Positions 33,864 to 43,396 of a stretch of DNA of 43,735 nucleotides are shown here, in pieces. Location: assembly GCF_014502795.1 (NCBI RefSeq), contig NZ_JACVHF010000023.1, forward strand, positions 1-43,735. Direction: 5' to 3'. Each line of letters begins with the position of its first letter. Within the stretch, counting starts at the first letter, position 1. The notes below the pieces were generated by a model. The model was not told where the DNA came from. It did no database searches and saw only the letters and a program-made list of their open reading frames with translations. This stretch comes from Heliobacterium chlorum (GTDB taxonomy: Bacteria > Bacillota > Desulfitobacteriia > Heliobacteriales > Heliobacteriaceae). The translations under genes were made by a program, and so were the position numbers.

Positions 33864-34838
33864 TTAAATCTCTATGATTTGATGAGGAAAAATATGTTCT
33901 CGCTGTTCATAGAAGTAGTGTCGCACCGACTGTACATCTCGGTGAATCTGTTCCACCAGTTGTTCCGCGCTGTGAAAACGCATTTCCGGGCGTAAGTGCG
34001 ACAAGAGGAAAAGCGATAAGGGCTGTCCGTAGAGATCGCCTTCGAAGTCGATCAAATGGGCTTCAATCGTTTCGGCGAGTCCCGATCCGAAGGTCGGCTT
34101 GACGCCGATATTCAGCACGGCCATCGACTCGGCTTCTTGTTGCCCTACCCGTGCCCAGGCAGCGTAGACTCCGCGAGCCGGTAAAAACTGTTCCGCAGCT
34201 ACCTGTAGATTGGCCGTCGGAAAACCAATGCTTCTCCCCCGCTGGTCTCCAGGTACAACAACTCCTTGAAGGATCGGTCGATACCCAAGGAGTTCCGCTG
34301 CCCGTTCCACTTTTCCAGTTCCCAAGGATGACCGGATCAAGGTGGAACTGACGGGCTCCCCAGAGACGGTCACAGCATCGATGACTTTCACACGGAATCC
34401 CTTTTGCTGCCCCAGTTCCCAGAGCAACTGGGGCGTCCCTTTTCCGCCTCGTCCAAAGCTGTAGTTAAAGCCGACTGTTACCGACTGGGCTCGGAGATCC
34501 TCTACAAGGATCTTTTGTGTGAACTCTTCCGGCGAGAGGCTGGCCAATTCCGCATCAAAAGGCAGCATGAGAACGATATCGACACCAAGGCGGCCCATCA
34601 ACGCCGCCTTTACGTCGGGAGGTGTAATGATCTTCGGAGCCGATTCGGGCCGCATGACATGCAAGGGATGAGGGTAGAAAGTGGCCACTACAGCCGTTCC
34701 CTGACGGGCACGGGCTTTTTTTACCATCTCCGAGATGAGTTTTTGATGTCCTAGATGAACGCCGTCAAAATTTCCGAGAGCCACATGGACTGCCTTGTAC
34801 CGTTTGTCCAAGGGCCCGTCATATATGATGGTTCTCAT
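33864..34838 (-). CDS. ribF: Bifunctional riboflavin kinase/FAD synthetase
   Basis: Makes FMN and FAD from riboflavin. The N-terminal adenylyltransferase domain has the nucleotidyltransferase signature ALGNFDGVHLGHQKLI and VGFNYSFGRGGKG; SSTLIRSSLGTGKVE links to the C-terminal kinase domain with GRSIGFPTANL. 324 residues. ATG 34838 is 8 nt after the truB stop and the weak AGTAGGT site lies in the truB end, so translation is coupled. Equivalent of B. subtilis ribC. Confidence 0.95.
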   Translation of the reverse strand: MRTIIYDGPLDKRYKAVHVALGNFDGVHLGHQKLISEMVKKARARQGTAVVATFYPHPLHVMRPESAPKIITPPDVKAALMGRLGVDIVLMLPFDAELASLSPEEFTQKILVEDLRAQSVTVGFNYSFGRGGKGTPQLLWELGQQKGFRVKVIDAVTVSGEPVSSTLIRSSLGTGKVERAAELLGYRPILQGVVVPGDQRGRSIGFPTANLQVAAEQFLPARGVYAAWARVGQQEAESMAVLNIGVKPTFGSGLAETIEAHLIDFEGDLYGQPLSLFLLSHLRPEMRFHSAEQLVEQIHRDVQSVRHYFYEQREHIFPHQIIEI

Positions 34839-34846
34839 GGCTATAC

Positions 34847-35770
34847 CTACTTCAATGTGGTTTCGCTCCACTGTAATACTTTCCGAGGTTGACAGTACCA
34901 GCGGTCATCCTGCCAGATGGCCTGACCGACAGCAAGTAGTTGTCCCTGATAATTCATGCGTATCCATTGACCTTCCGTCCAACTCTTATCGGGAAGGAAC
35001 TGGGCTAACCCCTGCTTTAGCGACGGCAAACGCCGCTTGTTGATCTCCATATCAGGCAGGTGTTGCAGCACTTCGCCAGGACTAACCAGCTTTTCTGGGG
35101 TCAGCCCCTGTTCCACTTCTTCGAGCGTATAGCTGTCTCGGAGGTAAAAAGGACCGCTTCGCCTACGAATAAGCCAACCCATGATGGCGCCGCAACCTAG
35201 GCGCTGGCCGATATCATGGCAAAGGGTTCGAACATAGGTGCCGCCGGAGCAATCTACATCCAATATGAGCTCTCCCGGAACATCCTCATGATATTGAACG
35301 ATATCGATCCGGTTGATGGTGATCGTCCGGGACGGCCGTTCCACTTCTATCCCCTGGCGGGCATATTCATAGAGGCGTTTTCCGCCGACCGAAACAGCGG
35401 AAACCATGGGAGGGATCTGGTCAATCGGACCCCGAAATTCCTTCAACAGTTCTTCCCAGTCTTGGCGGGTCAATCGAGGGATGGGACGTTCTTCGACGAT
35501 CCGACCGGATATGTCCTGACTGTCGGTGATGCGTCCCAGCAACAACTGGGCTCGGTACGATTTGTCCCCCCGAACGAGTTCGATCAACCGGGTTGCTTGA
35601 CCTAAGGCGACGGGAAGTACACCGGCCGCGTCCGGATCGAGGGTACCCATGTGGCCGATGCGTTTTTCTCGCAAGATTCGCCGGGCTTTGGCGACGACAT
35701 CATGAGAGGTCATGCCCGGAGGTTTGAGAATGTTTAAAAATCCTTCAAGAGAGGGATTCAATGGGTTCAA
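34847..35770 (-). CDS. truB: tRNA pseudouridine-55 synthase
   Basis: Modifies U55 in the T-loop of tRNAs. The catalytic Asp is in GHMGTLDPDAAGVLPVA, preceded by NILKPPGMTSHDVV and followed by the PUA-like end. 307 residues from TTG 35770, which overlaps the nrnA 3' end by 26 nt; a second TTG at 35761 is possible. Weak ribosome-binding site (GGTGAG), consistent with coupled translation. Confidence 0.94.
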   Translation of the reverse strand: MNPLNPSLEGFLNILKPPGMTSHDVVAKARRILREKRIGHMGTLDPDAAGVLPVALGQATRLIELVRGDKSYRAQLLLGRITDSQDISGRIVEERPIPRLTRQDWEELLKEFRGPIDQIPPMVSAVSVGGKRLYEYARQGIEVERPSRTITINRIDIVQYHEDVPGELILDVDCSGGTYVRTLCHDIGQRLGCGAIMGWLIRRRSGPFYLRDSYTLEEVEQGLTPEKLVSPGEVLQHLPDMEINKRRLPSLKQGLAQFLPDKSWTEGQWIRMNYQGQLLAVGQAIWQDDRWYCQPRKVLQWSETTLK

Positions 35771-36740
35771 GGGAACTTCTCACCGCCCCTAAGACTTGCT
35801 GCTTGACCTCTGCTAGTGTTCCTGACAAGGTACATCCGGAGGCTTTGCGATGACCACCGCCTCCAAACTGACGAGCGATGGCGTAGACATCGATGTTTCC
35901 TTTAGAGCGAAAACCGACTCGGAATGTCTCTTTGTCGGCTTCTTTAAACAATAGGGCGACCTGAACGCCTGCTAAAAAACGGGGGTAATTGATCAGTCCA
36001 TCACAATCGCCTTTCGAAGCCCCGGCTTGCATCATCGCTTCCCGAGTCAACGTCAACGAGGCGATTCGACCATCGTCAGACACTTCCAGGGTCGGGAGAA
36101 TTTGCGCGAGCAAGTTCACAAAAGCGCGGGGACGGCTTTCAAAGACTTTTTCCCGGATTTCATCAGTTCGTGCGCCCATCTCCCGCAGATCGGCGGCCAA
36201 TCGGAGGGTCTGCGGGGTTGTATTGGCATATTGAAAAGAACCGGTGTCTGTCATTAGGGATGTGTAGATGGCCGTAGCCATATCGTCAGTAATCTTCCAA
36301 GAAGCGACTGTGCAAAGCCTGTAGATCATCTCACCGCAAGCAGCCGCTTGCGAATCGACCCAATTGATGTGGCCAAATTGGCTGTTACCCACGTGATGAT
36401 CGATGTTGACGACCGGGGCTTGCCCTTGGAGAAATGGTATTCCGTCGCCAATCCGGCCCTCATCGGCACAATCGATGACGATAACCAGGTCCGGGGTAAA
36501 CTCAGGTAGCGTGTCGGCCTGAAAGACTTGATCCATGGCGGGAAGAAATCGATAGGATTCAGGCACAGGATCATCACAATAGGCAATCGCTTGAAAACCT
36601 TGCCCGTTTAAGCTGGTAAGCATGGCGCTGACTGAACCGAGGCAGTCGCCGTCAGGTACTTTATGCACAATCAGCAGAACCTTCGACGCCTGTGAGAGCA
36701 TCTGAAGGATCTGCTGCGGTTGAGGATCAACGGGATTCAT
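35745..36740 (-). CDS. nrnA: DHH-family phosphoesterase (NrnA type)
   Basis: Degrades nano-RNA (oligoribonucleotides), and in relatives pAp or cyclic dinucleotides. 331 residues with the DHH signature: DGDCLGS, VIDCADEGRIG, NIDHHVGN, GSFQYANTTP and, in the DHHA1 domain, GGGGHRKASG. The ATG at 36740 overlaps the rbfA stop region by 14 nt and follows GAGG by 9 nt; ATG 36749 is an alternative. A gene between rbfA and truB that B. subtilis lacks there. Confidence 0.92.
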   Translation of the reverse strand: MNPVDPQPQQILQMLSQASKVLLIVHKVPDGDCLGSVSAMLTSLNGQGFQAIAYCDDPVPESYRFLPAMDQVFQADTLPEFTPDLVIVIDCADEGRIGDGIPFLQGQAPVVNIDHHVGNSQFGHINWVDSQAAACGEMIYRLCTVASWKITDDMATAIYTSLMTDTGSFQYANTTPQTLRLAADLREMGARTDEIREKVFESRPRAFVNLLAQILPTLEVSDDGRIASLTLTREAMMQAGASKGDCDGLINYPRFLAGVQVALLFKEADKETFRVGFRSKGNIDVYAIARQFGGGGHRKASGCTLSGTLAEVKQQVLGAVRSSLEPIESLS

Positions 36741-37104
36741 GAGGTTCATCCTCACGTTTTTCTTTGGATTCCACCTGGTGGAGTAACTGGGCGATACGAG
36801 TTCCTCGTTCGATGGAGGGATCAAAGGTGAAAACGATCTCCGGGATGTAGCGAATCCGCAAAGTTTTCGACAGTTCACTCCGTAAAAAGCCTGTGGCCTG
36901 CTTTAAGGCGGCTAAGGCATTCTGGCGGGCCTCTTCATCACCTAAGAAGCTCACAAAGACTTTGGCATGACGGCTGTCCTTGGAGACTTCCACCGCCGTG
37001 ATGCTGGTGAATCCGATGCGAGGATCTTTCATCTCATCCCGAAGCAACCGAGCCAGTTCACGCTTGATATCCTCGGCCATGCGGGCTACACGATAACCGG
37101 CCAT
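36727..37104 (-). CDS. rbfA: Ribosome-binding factor A
   Basis: 30S maturation factor. 125 residues; RVARMAEDIKRELARLLRDEMKDPRIGF at the start and AKVFVSFLGDEE, FTFDPSIERGTRIAQLLHQV are typical. AAGGAG lies before ATG 37104. Follows infB without the ylxP gene that B. subtilis has between them. Confidence 0.96.
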   Translation of the reverse strand: MAGYRVARMAEDIKRELARLLRDEMKDPRIGFTSITAVEVSKDSRHAKVFVSFLGDEEARQNALAALKQATGFLRSELSKTLRIRYIPEIVFTFDPSIERGTRIAQLLHQVESKEKREDEPHESR

Positions 37105-37135
37105 GGTGTCAACTCCTTGAATTAGAAGGTAAACA

Positions 37136-37155
37136 GGGGGGCCTTAAAGCCCCCC
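37136..37155 (-). terminator. Hairpin between infB and rbfA
   Basis: GGGGGGC/GCCCCCC around six bases, followed on the minus strand by TGTTTACC. Short T-run, so probably partial. Confidence 0.55.
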
Positions 37156-37161
37156 GGTATA

Positions 37162-40100
37162 CTACTCAATGTGTCGTTGGACTTCTTCGATGATAAAAGC
37201 TTCGATGATGTCTTGTTCTCGAAGGTCGTTGAACTTTTCAATACCGATACCGCATTCATAGCCTTCCGCCACTTCGCGAGCATCATCCTTGAATCGTTTC
37301 AAGGAATCCATCTTGCCTTCGTGGATGACCACGCCGTCACGGATGATACGGACTTCGGCATTGCGGGTGATCTTGCCTTCCAGTACGTAGGAACCGGCGA
37401 TAGTTCCGGCCTTCGGTACTTTGAAGGTAGCCCGGACTTCGGCACGACCTAAGACGACTTCCTTCTTCTCTGGTTCGAGCAGACCAGACATAGCTGCTTT
37501 GATGTCCTCAGTCGCGTCGTAAATGACCCGATAGAGCCGGATATCGACCTGCTGGTTCTCCGCCGCTTTGCGGGTATTCGCATCGGGTCGGACGTTAAAG
37601 CCGAGGATGATGGCGTTAGATGCCGCCGCCAGCATGACATCAGTCTCAGTGATAGCTCCGACGCCGCCGTGAACGACGTTCACGCGGACCTCAGAGGTGG
37701 ACAACCGCTCCAGAGCACCCCGTAGCGCTTCCACAGAACCTTGCACATCGGCTTTGACGATAACATGAAGGTCTTTGACTTGCCCTTCCTGGATTTGCTT
37801 AAAGAGATCATCCAGGGAGACTTTTGAAGTGCGTCTTTGTTCTTCTTCTTTGCGCTTGTTAACCCGTTCCGAGATGACTTGCTTCGCCAGTTTTTCGTCG
37901 GTGACGACGGCAAAAGTGTCACCGGCTTGGGGCACATCAGACAGACCTAAGACTTCGACCGGAGTCGAAGGATCGGCTTTTTTCACACGGCGGCCTTTGT
38001 CATCGATCATGGCCCGGACTTTACCTACGGAATAGCCTGCCACGATGACGTCTCCGATATTTAAGGTACCTTTTTGGACGAGAACGGTGGCCACGGGACC
38101 ACGTCCTTTATCTAGTTCCGCTTCGATAACGGTTCCACGAGCTTCTCGGTCCGGATTGGCTTTCAAATCCTGCACCTCAGCAACGAGCAGAACCATCTCG
38201 AGCAGTTGATCGATATTTTGGCGAGCTTTGGCCGATACGGGAACGGCGATGGTGTCGCCACCCCATTCTTCCACAACGAGACCGTGCTCGGTGAGCTCTT
38301 GTTTGACCCGATCCGGAGTAGCATCGGGTTTGTCGATCTTGTTGATGGCTACGACGATGGGAACACCAGCCGCTTTGGCATGGTTGATCGCCTCAACGGT
38401 CTGGGGCATGACACCGTCATCCGCAGCTACGACAAGAATCGCGATATCGGTAACCTGAGCGCCGCGAGCCCGCATGGCCGTAAAAGCCTCGTGGCCGGGC
38501 GTATCGAGGAAGGTGATCTTTTTCCCGTCGATTTCGACTTGATAAGCACCGATATGCTGGGTAATGCCGCCGGCTTCTGAAGCCGTTACATTCGCCTCCC
38601 GGATAGCATCAAGCAAGGATGTTTTTCCGTGGTCGACGTGACCCATGACGGTGACGACAGGAGGACGATGGACTAATTCTTCTTCCGTTTCTTCCGGTTC
38701 TTCCGCCAGAATCCCCTCAGCAGTGATGTTTTTCTTGACGTCGACGGTGATGCCCCAATCGGCAGCCAGGATCGATGCAGTATCGGCATCGATTTCTTGG
38801 TTGATGGTGGCCATGACGCCTAACTGCATGAGCTTTTTGATAATATCAGTCACTGTTTTGCCCATAGCTTGGGAAAGCTCAAGAACTGTGACTGCCTCGT
38901 CGATCAGGATATGCTTCGGACCCTCATGTTCCGTATACCGATGGCCCTTTTTGCCCTTCCCTTGCCGTGGGTGAACCAGTTTGGCGCCTGGACGGTCTTC
39001 ATAGCGGTGATCATGTTCTTTGGGTTGAAGCTTGTTATTGGCATGCCGTTGGCGGCCGTCTTTTTTCGGTACTTCTGTCGTTTCGGGTGGTTTAGGAATG
39101 GCCGATTTGGGGATGGGACGACCACCACCGGGGCGACCTGGACCACCAGGACGACCTGGGCCGCCAGGGCCTCCCGGACCACCGGGACGTCCTGGACCTC
39201 CGGGACCTCCGGGACCGCCCGGACGTCCGCCGCCTGGGCGGGGTCCACCAAATCCAGCACCTTGGGGAGGACGAGGACCACCGAAGCCGTCTTGACGAGG
39301 CGGACGGGGACCTCCACCAAATCCAGCACCTTCCGGACGGGGCGGACGGGGACCTCCGAATCCACCGCCTTCTGGTCGGGGAGGCCGAGGACCACCAAAG
39401 CCGTCTTGTCGGGGCGGACGGGGACCTCCCATTCCGGCACCTTCCGGACGGGGCGGGCGTGGACCGCCGAAACCGTCTTGTCGAGGCGGACGGGGACCTC
39501 CCATTCCGGCACCTTCCGGGCGGGGAGGCCGGGGACCACCGAAGCCGTCTTGTCGAGGCGGGCGGGGACCTCCACCAAATCCGGCACCTTCTGGACGGGG
39601 CGGACGTTGGCCGCCTTCCATCCGTTGGCCTTCCGGGCGGGGCGGGCGTTGGCCGCCTTCCATCCGTTGGCCTTCTGGACGAGGCGGGCGCTGGCCGCCT
39701 TCGGGGCGTTGACCTTCCGGACGGGGCGGACGTTGGCCGCCTTCGGGGCGCTGCCCTTCAGGACGGGGCGGGCGCTGACCGCCTTCGGGACGGGGCGGGC
39801 GTTGGCCGCCGTCTGTGCGCTGGCCTTCGGGACGCGGCGGGCGCTGGCCGCCATCCGGGCGCTGGCCTTCTGGGCGCGGTGGACGCTGACCGCCTTCAGG
39901 GCGCTGGCCTTCCGGGCGAGGCGGACGTTGGCCGCCTTCAGCACGTTGGCCTTCTGGGCGAACTGGGCGTTGACCGCCACCGTTTTGCTGGCCTTCCGGA
40001 CGAGTTAGTCGCTGGTCACCTTCGTTTTGTTGACCTTCTGGGCGGGGCGGGCGCTGACCGCCTTCGGGGCGCTGGCCTTCCGGGCGAGACGGACGTTGAT

Positions 40101-40272
40101 TGTTATCAGATTTATGTGCTTTCAACGAGGGGAGTATCTTCTCTACGTCGACATCTTCAATGGTGCTCATATGATTTTTTGCATCGATCCCTATTTCGTT
40201 TAATTTATTTAGCACTACTTTGCTTTCTACACCCATGTCCCGGGCCAATTCAAAAACTCGTTTTTTTACCAT
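37162..40272 (-). CDS. infB: Translation initiation factor IF-2, with a long Pro/Arg/Gly repeat region
   Basis: GTPase that brings initiator tRNA to the 30S subunit. 1036 residues, versus about 716 in B. subtilis. The N-terminal IF2N domain ([21 protein letters not shown]..., 1-50) is normal. Residues 58-385 are low-complexity repeats. The second IF2N segment, the G domain ([37 protein letters not shown]) and the C-terminal domains ([18 protein letters not shown]...) are intact. ATG 40272 follows GGAGGTG. Third from the end of the rimP operon's translation block, with ylxQ 4 nt upstream. Confidence 0.96.
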   Translation of the reverse strand: MVKKRVFELARDMGVESKVVLNKLNEIGIDAKNHMSTIEDVDVEKILPSLKAHKSDNNQRPSRPEGQRPEGGQRPPRPEGQQNEGDQRLTRPEGQQNGGGQRPVRPEGQRAEGGQRPPRPEGQRPEGGQRPPRPEGQRPDGGQRPPRPEGQRTDGGQRPPRPEGGQRPPRPEGQRPEGGQRPPRPEGQRPEGGQRPPRPEGQRMEGGQRPPRPEGQRMEGGQRPPRPEGAGFGGGPRPPRQDGFGGPRPPRPEGAGMGGPRPPRQDGFGGPRPPRPEGAGMGGPRPPRQDGFGGPRPPRPEGGGFGGPRPPRPEGAGFGGGPRPPRQDGFGGPRPPQGAGFGGPRPGGGRPGGPGGPGGPGRPGGPGGPGGPGRPGGPGRPGGGRPIPKSAIPKPPETTEVPKKDGRQRHANNKLQPKEHDHRYEDRPGAKLVHPRQGKGKKGHRYTEHEGPKHILIDEAVTVLELSQAMGKTVTDIIKKLMQLGVMATINQEIDADTASILAADWGITVDVKKNITAEGILAEEPEETEEELVHRPPVVTVMGHVDHGKTSLLDAIREANVTASEAGGITQHIGAYQVEIDGKKITFLDTPGHEAFTAMRARGAQVTDIAILVVAADDGVMPQTVEAINHAKAAGVPIVVAINKIDKPDATPDRVKQELTEHGLVVEEWGGDTIAVPVSAKARQNIDQLLEMVLLVAEVQDLKANPDREARGTVIEAELDKGRGPVATVLVQKGTLNIGDVIVAGYSVGKVRAMIDDKGRRVKKADPSTPVEVLGLSDVPQAGDTFAVVTDEKLAKQVISERVNKRKEEEQRRTSKVSLDDLFKQIQEGQVKDLHVIVKADVQGSVEALRGALERLSTSEVRVNVVHGGVGAITETDVMLAAASNAIILGFNVRPDANTRKAAENQQVDIRLYRVIYDATEDIKAAMSGLLEPEKKEVVLGRAEVRATFKVPKAGTIAGSYVLEGKITRNAEVRIIRDGVVIHEGKMDSLKRFKDDAREVAEGYECGIGIEKFNDLREQDIIEAFIIEEVQRHIE
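39118..40101 (-). repeat. In-frame tandem repeats in infB
   Basis: About 12-13 near-identical 14-codon (42-bp) units with consensus [14 protein letters not shown] (one unit is shortened to 9 residues) cover residues 58-229. They are followed by 24-residue units of the [12 protein letters not shown] type (230-345) and a [10 protein letters not shown] tract (to 385). Units differ at synonymous sites and at the two residues before each Gly pair, so they have drifted since duplication. Codon repetition makes several other frames open here. Confidence 0.9.
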
Positions 40273-40276
40273 TCTG

Positions 40277-40615
40277 TCACCTCCGCGATATTTGGCTGGA
40301 TTCGGTTGACGTTTCACTTATTGCTTTACGAATAGCCCGGGCAAATCCGTCGTCAAGGACTGCGACCAGCGAACGAGGAGACTGGCCGAGTGCCCTCCCG
40401 ATAGATTCTTTCTGGCCAAAGGTCACCACCGGCACTTTTAAGTCGGCACACCAATGACTGAACTTGTCTGTTACGCCACTGGAGGCATCCTTTGCGACGA
40501 GAAGCAGCGCTACTTTTTGTTTTTTCATGTTCGCTTCTACTGCGCTGTCTCCAGATGCAATTTTGCCGGCACGACGAGCCAATCCGAGCAATCCGTAGAT
40601 TTTATCCGTAACCAT
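40277..40615 (-). CDS. ylxQ: L7Ae-family RNA-binding protein YlxQ
   Basis: 112 residues of the L7Ae/L30e/Gadd45 type: [28 protein letters not shown] is characteristic, and the K-turn-binding end [13 protein letters not shown] follows. Probably binds kink-turn RNA; its exact RNA is unknown. ATG 40615 shares one base with the ylxR stop (TGATG), so the two are translationally coupled. Confidence 0.9.
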   Translation of the reverse strand: MVTDKIYGLLGLARRAGKIASGDSAVEANMKKQKVALLLVAKDASSGVTDKFSHWCADLKVPVVTFGQKESIGRALGQSPRSLVAVLDDGFARAIRKAISETSTESSQISRR

Positions 40616-40884
40616 CAAACCTCTCCCAGTTGGGCTTTCAATGTATCCAAAAGTTCTGGGTCAATGGAATGGCGCAAGGCTTTTTCAAGGCGCTTGCCCT
40701 TGATCGATTTCGTCAGGCATTCTGTGTTGGCACAGACGTAGGCCCCACGACCCGACTTTTTACCGGTCGGATCTAATCTGATTTCACCTTCCGGTGTTCT
40801 TACGACACGAATCAGTGCTTTTTTATCTCTCATCTCCCCACAGCCAACACACATTCGTTGCGGAATCTTTTTCACGCGTGTCAT
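40615..40884 (-). CDS. ylxR: YlxR family RNA-binding protein (RnpM)
   Basis: 89 residues with the motifs RMCVGCGEMRDKKALIRVVR and GRGAYVC, with Cys pairs. The B. subtilis protein has been reported to bind and modulate RNase P (from memory). GGAGGGA lies before ATG 40884. Confidence 0.93.
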   Translation of the reverse strand: MTRVKKIPQRMCVGCGEMRDKKALIRVVRTPEGEIRLDPTGKKSGRGAYVCANTECLTKSIKGKRLEKALRHSIDPELLDTLKAQLGEV

Positions 40885-40908
40885 CGTTGGTCCCTCCGAA
40901 ATCAGCCT

Positions 40909-42204
40909 TTAAGGTCGGGACGTATTCGTATCGGCATCTGCCGGTTTCGGGGAGTCAGAGGTTTCATCGGCACCAGTGTCGCTATCGTCATAGTCGTCGT
41001 AAGCGTCTTCTGCATCGGTGTCATCGTAATATTCTTCATCGGCATAAGCATCAGCTTCATTCTCATCGATGAATTCGTCGTCGTAGGCCTCTTCGTAACT
41101 GTCTTCATAATCGTAGTCCTGCTCGTACTCTTCATCATATTCTTCATAGGAGTCAGCAGCGATTTGAGCAGTTTTTGCTTGGCTTTCGCTCTTGATATCG
41201 ATTTTCCAGCCGGTAAGTTTAGCGGCCAAGCGGGCGTTTTGTCCCTCTTTGCCGATAGCGAGTGAGAGTTGATAATCTGGTACGATGACACGAGCCACTT
41301 TATCATCTTCGAAAATATCGACGGTGACCACTTTTGCCGGACTTAGGGCGTTAGCCACAAATTTAGCTGGGTCGGGATTCCACTTGACGATATCGATCTT
41401 TTCACCCTTCAATTCGTTGACAACCGCTTGCACCCGCATTCCTTTGGGACCTACGCAAGCGCCGACGGGATCGACATTTTCGTCTTTCGAATAGACAGCG
41501 ATTTTGGAACGAGCGCCGGCTTCCCGCGATGCAGCTTTAAGTTCTACCGTACCGTCGTGAATTTCAGGGACTTCCAATTCAAAGAGTCGCTTTAATAGAC
41601 CGGGGTGGGTACGAGAAATGAGTACCTGCGGCCCTTTGGTTGTCTTTTTCACTTCAACGATGTACGCTTTGATCCTATCGCTGTAACGATAAGTTTCACC
41701 GTTCATCTGTTCGGAAGGAGCCAGCAGAGCTTCAACTTTGCCCAGGTCTACGTATACGTTCTTATTTTCCATCCGTTGAACAATACCGGTGACGATATCG
41801 CCCTCCCGGTTGGAGAATTCCTCATAAATCATGCCTCGTTCCGCTTCCCGGATCCGCTGAACGACAACTTGTTTTGCCGTTTGAGCAGCGATACGTCCGA
41901 ACTCACGAGGAGTGACTTCCGATTCTAGCACATCGTCAACTTGATAATTGGGATTGATTTTTTGGGCTTCTGTCAGAGACACTTCAATTCTGGGATCGGC
42001 AACTTGCTCGACAATGGCTTTACGAGAATATACTTTGAATTCTCCCGTTGCCCGGTCAATGTGAACCCGGACATTTTGCAGAGAACCAAAATTTTTCTTG
42101 TATGCCGAAATCAATGCTGCTTCAATCGCTTCCAAAAGAATCTCTTTAGAGATCCCTTTTTCCCTCTCCAGATCCTGAAGTGCCCCCAAAAACTCGACAT
42201 TCAT
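40909..42204 (-). CDS. nusA: Transcription termination/antitermination factor NusA with acidic tail
   Basis: Binds RNA polymerase and nascent RNA. The N-terminal domain (1-130), S1 ([20 protein letters not shown], about 135-200), and two KH domains ([27 protein letters not shown] and [23 protein letters not shown], up to about 345) are complete. Residues 351-431 form an extra tail dominated by Asp, Glu and Tyr with only one Lys and one Arg. B. subtilis NusA ends at 371 residues. ATG 42204 follows GGAGG. Second gene of the operon, after rimP. Confidence 0.95.
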   Translation of the reverse strand: MNVEFLGALQDLEREKGISKEILLEAIEAALISAYKKNFGSLQNVRVHIDRATGEFKVYSRKAIVEQVADPRIEVSLTEAQKINPNYQVDDVLESEVTPREFGRIAAQTAKQVVVQRIREAERGMIYEEFSNREGDIVTGIVQRMENKNVYVDLGKVEALLAPSEQMNGETYRYSDRIKAYIVEVKKTTKGPQVLISRTHPGLLKRLFELEVPEIHDGTVELKAASREAGARSKIAVYSKDENVDPVGACVGPKGMRVQAVVNELKGEKIDIVKWNPDPAKFVANALSPAKVVTVDIFEDDKVARVIVPDYQLSLAIGKEGQNARLAAKLTGWKIDIKSESQAKTAQIAADSYEEYDEEYEQDYDYEDSYEEAYDDEFIDENEADAYADEEYYDDTDAEDAYDDYDDSDTGADETSDSPKPADADTNTSRP

Positions 42205-42231
42205 TGGAACGGCCTCCTAATTCAGTTGTCT

Positions 42232-42696
42232 CTAAAAAGAAAAGTGCAACCGGACTGACGAAACTTGATCTAGGGGGATCGTTTTTTCTTCGTTATCTCC
42301 GGCTATCGTGATACCTTCGCTCGTTTTCTGTATCAGTTCTCCGATATGTTCCTTACTTCCGGCGACTGGAGCGAAAGTGGTTATGCGAATTTTCTCCCCG
42401 CGGAATCGCTCAAAATCCCTTTCGGTCTTAAGAGGCCTGTCGATACCTGGTGAGGATACTTCCAAGGAATAGGCATGGGTTATGGGATCTTCTCGATCGA
42501 GGATGTCATCGATACGACGGCTGACTTCCTGGCAATCTTCCATCTCGACGCCGCCCTCTTTGTCAATGTAAACCCGTAAGAACCAATGCCCCCCCTCCTT
42601 AATCCATTCTACATCGACCAACTCAAGCTTTAGCTCTTCTACAATCGGTTGCGTCCAGGCATTTACCCGATCTTCAATGCGTTGTTTGCCGGACAT
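42232..42696 (-). CDS. rimP: Ribosome maturation factor RimP
   Basis: Needed for 30S maturation. 154 residues with LVDVEWIKEGGHWFLRVYIDKEGGVEMEDCQEVSRRIDDILD and the family signature YSLEVSSPGIDRPLKTERDFERF. AAGGAGG lies before ATG 42696. First gene of the rimP-nusA-ylxR-ylxQ-infB operon. Confidence 0.96.
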   Translation of the reverse strand: MSGKQRIEDRVNAWTQPIVEELKLELVDVEWIKEGGHWFLRVYIDKEGGVEMEDCQEVSRRIDDILDREDPITHAYSLEVSSPGIDRPLKTERDFERFRGEKIRITTFAPVAGSKEHIGELIQKTSEGITIAGDNEEKTIPLDQVSSVRLHFSF

Positions 42697-42924
42697 GAAT
42701 TAGCCTCCTTATATACTCATCTATCTGCACTGTCAAAAGGTCGTGCTATTTATTTTTTCCTGAATAAACAGGAGAAATACTTAAACAAGCATTGCTATCA
42801 GTTTAACAAACGGAAAGAGTGGGTTGGTACCCACTCCTTCGAATAAACGTAAAATGCACATACCTCGGGATAAACAAGACAGTGAAATCAAAGGCAAACA
42901 TTGTAATCCCTGCTGAAACACACT
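42697..42924 (-). promoter_or_regulatory. Long leader of the rimP operon
   Basis: About 230 nt between the promoter and rimP with no gene. It contains the perfect hairpin GAGTGGGT-ACCA-ACCCACTC (42836-42817), followed by TTTCCGTTTG, a possible weak terminator or attenuator. Nothing else recognisable. Confidence 0.5.
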
Positions 42925-42930
42925 AGGGTT

Positions 42931-42959
42931 AGTATAGCACGCTACTTTTTCCAACGCAA
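42931..42959 (-). promoter_or_regulatory. rimP-nusA-infB operon promoter
   Basis: Minus strand: TTGCGT (42959-42954), 17-nt spacer, TATACT (42936-42931). Confidence 0.7.
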
Positions 42960-42999
42960 GACTATTCAACGGTATTTATCCACATTGGTAAAGAAAAAC

Positions 43000-43041
43000 A
43001 GCAAAAGAACCTGTCTAACAAGTATTGTCCGACAGGTTCTT
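43000..43041 (-). terminator. Terminator of the tRNA cluster
   Basis: Perfect 11-bp stem AAGAACCTGTC/GACAGGTTCTT (43041-43031 and 43015-43005), 15-nt loop, then a T-rich tail. Confidence 0.88.
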
Positions 43042-43055
43042 AAAATTTTCTTAAA

Positions 43056-43131
43056 TGGAGCCACTGACCGGGATTGAACCGGTGACCTTATCCTTACCAA
43101 GGATACGCTCTACCGACTGAGCTACAGCGGC
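43056..43131 (-). tRNA. tRNA-Thr(GGT)
   Basis: Acceptor GCCGCTG/CAGTGGC, anticodon arm TATCC-TTGGTAA-GGATA giving GGT, T-loop GTTCAATCC, encoded TCCA. Last of the eight in transcription order. Confidence 0.95.
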
Positions 43132-43134
43132 AAA

Positions 43135-43211
43135 TGGCGCGCCCGGAGAGATTCGAACTCCCGACCTGCTGATTCGTAGTCAGTTACTCTATCCAGCTGA
43201 GCTACGGGCGC
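43135..43211 (-). tRNA. tRNA-Arg(ACG)
   Basis: Acceptor GCGCCCG/CGGGCGC, anticodon loop CTACGAA giving ACG (inosine wobble expected), T-loop GTTCGAATC, encoded CCA. Confidence 0.95.
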
Positions 43212-43215
43212 ATGA

Positions 43216-43290
43216 TGGAGCGGAAAACGAGATTCGAACTCGCGACCCTCGCCTTGGCAAGGCGATGCTCTACCGCTGAGCTATTTCCGC
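43216..43290 (-). tRNA. tRNA-Gly(GCC)
   Basis: Acceptor GCGGAAA/TTTCCGC, anticodon arm TCGCC-TTGCCAA-GGCGA giving GCC, T-loop GTTCGAATC, encoded CCA. Confidence 0.95.
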
Positions 43291-43291
43291 A

Positions 43292-43378
43292 TGGTGCGGT
43301 CGAGAGGACTTGAACCTCCACAGCCTTGCGACCACTAGAACCTGAATCTAGCGCGTCTGCCAATTCCGCCACGACCGC
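43292..43378 (-). tRNA. tRNA-Leu(CAG)
   Basis: Class II tRNA with a long variable arm. Acceptor GCGGTCG/CGACCGC, anticodon loop TTCAGGT giving CAG, T-loop GTTCAAGTC, encoded CCA. The 3' end is 1 nt from the tRNA-Gly 5' end. Confidence 0.95.
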
Positions 43379-43396
43379 GTATGAAGATGAGAAAAC

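Noticed and set aside
39118-40101. Regular repeats that could suggest a CRISPR array
   Set aside because: The units are in frame, continuous without unique spacers, and code for a consensus peptide inside IF2.
38869-40457. Long open frames on both strands across the infB repeats (up to 379 codons)
   Set aside because: They arise from the repeated 42-bp units in infB, which keep other frames open; compositions are artificial (Thr/Gly/Arg runs) and no ribosome-binding sites or known domains are present.
42711-42743. TTGACA and TATAAG with 17-nt spacing just before rimP
   Set aside because: Transcription would begin at or after the rimP ribosome-binding site, so a useful promoter there is unlikely; the TATACT promoter upstream is a better choice.
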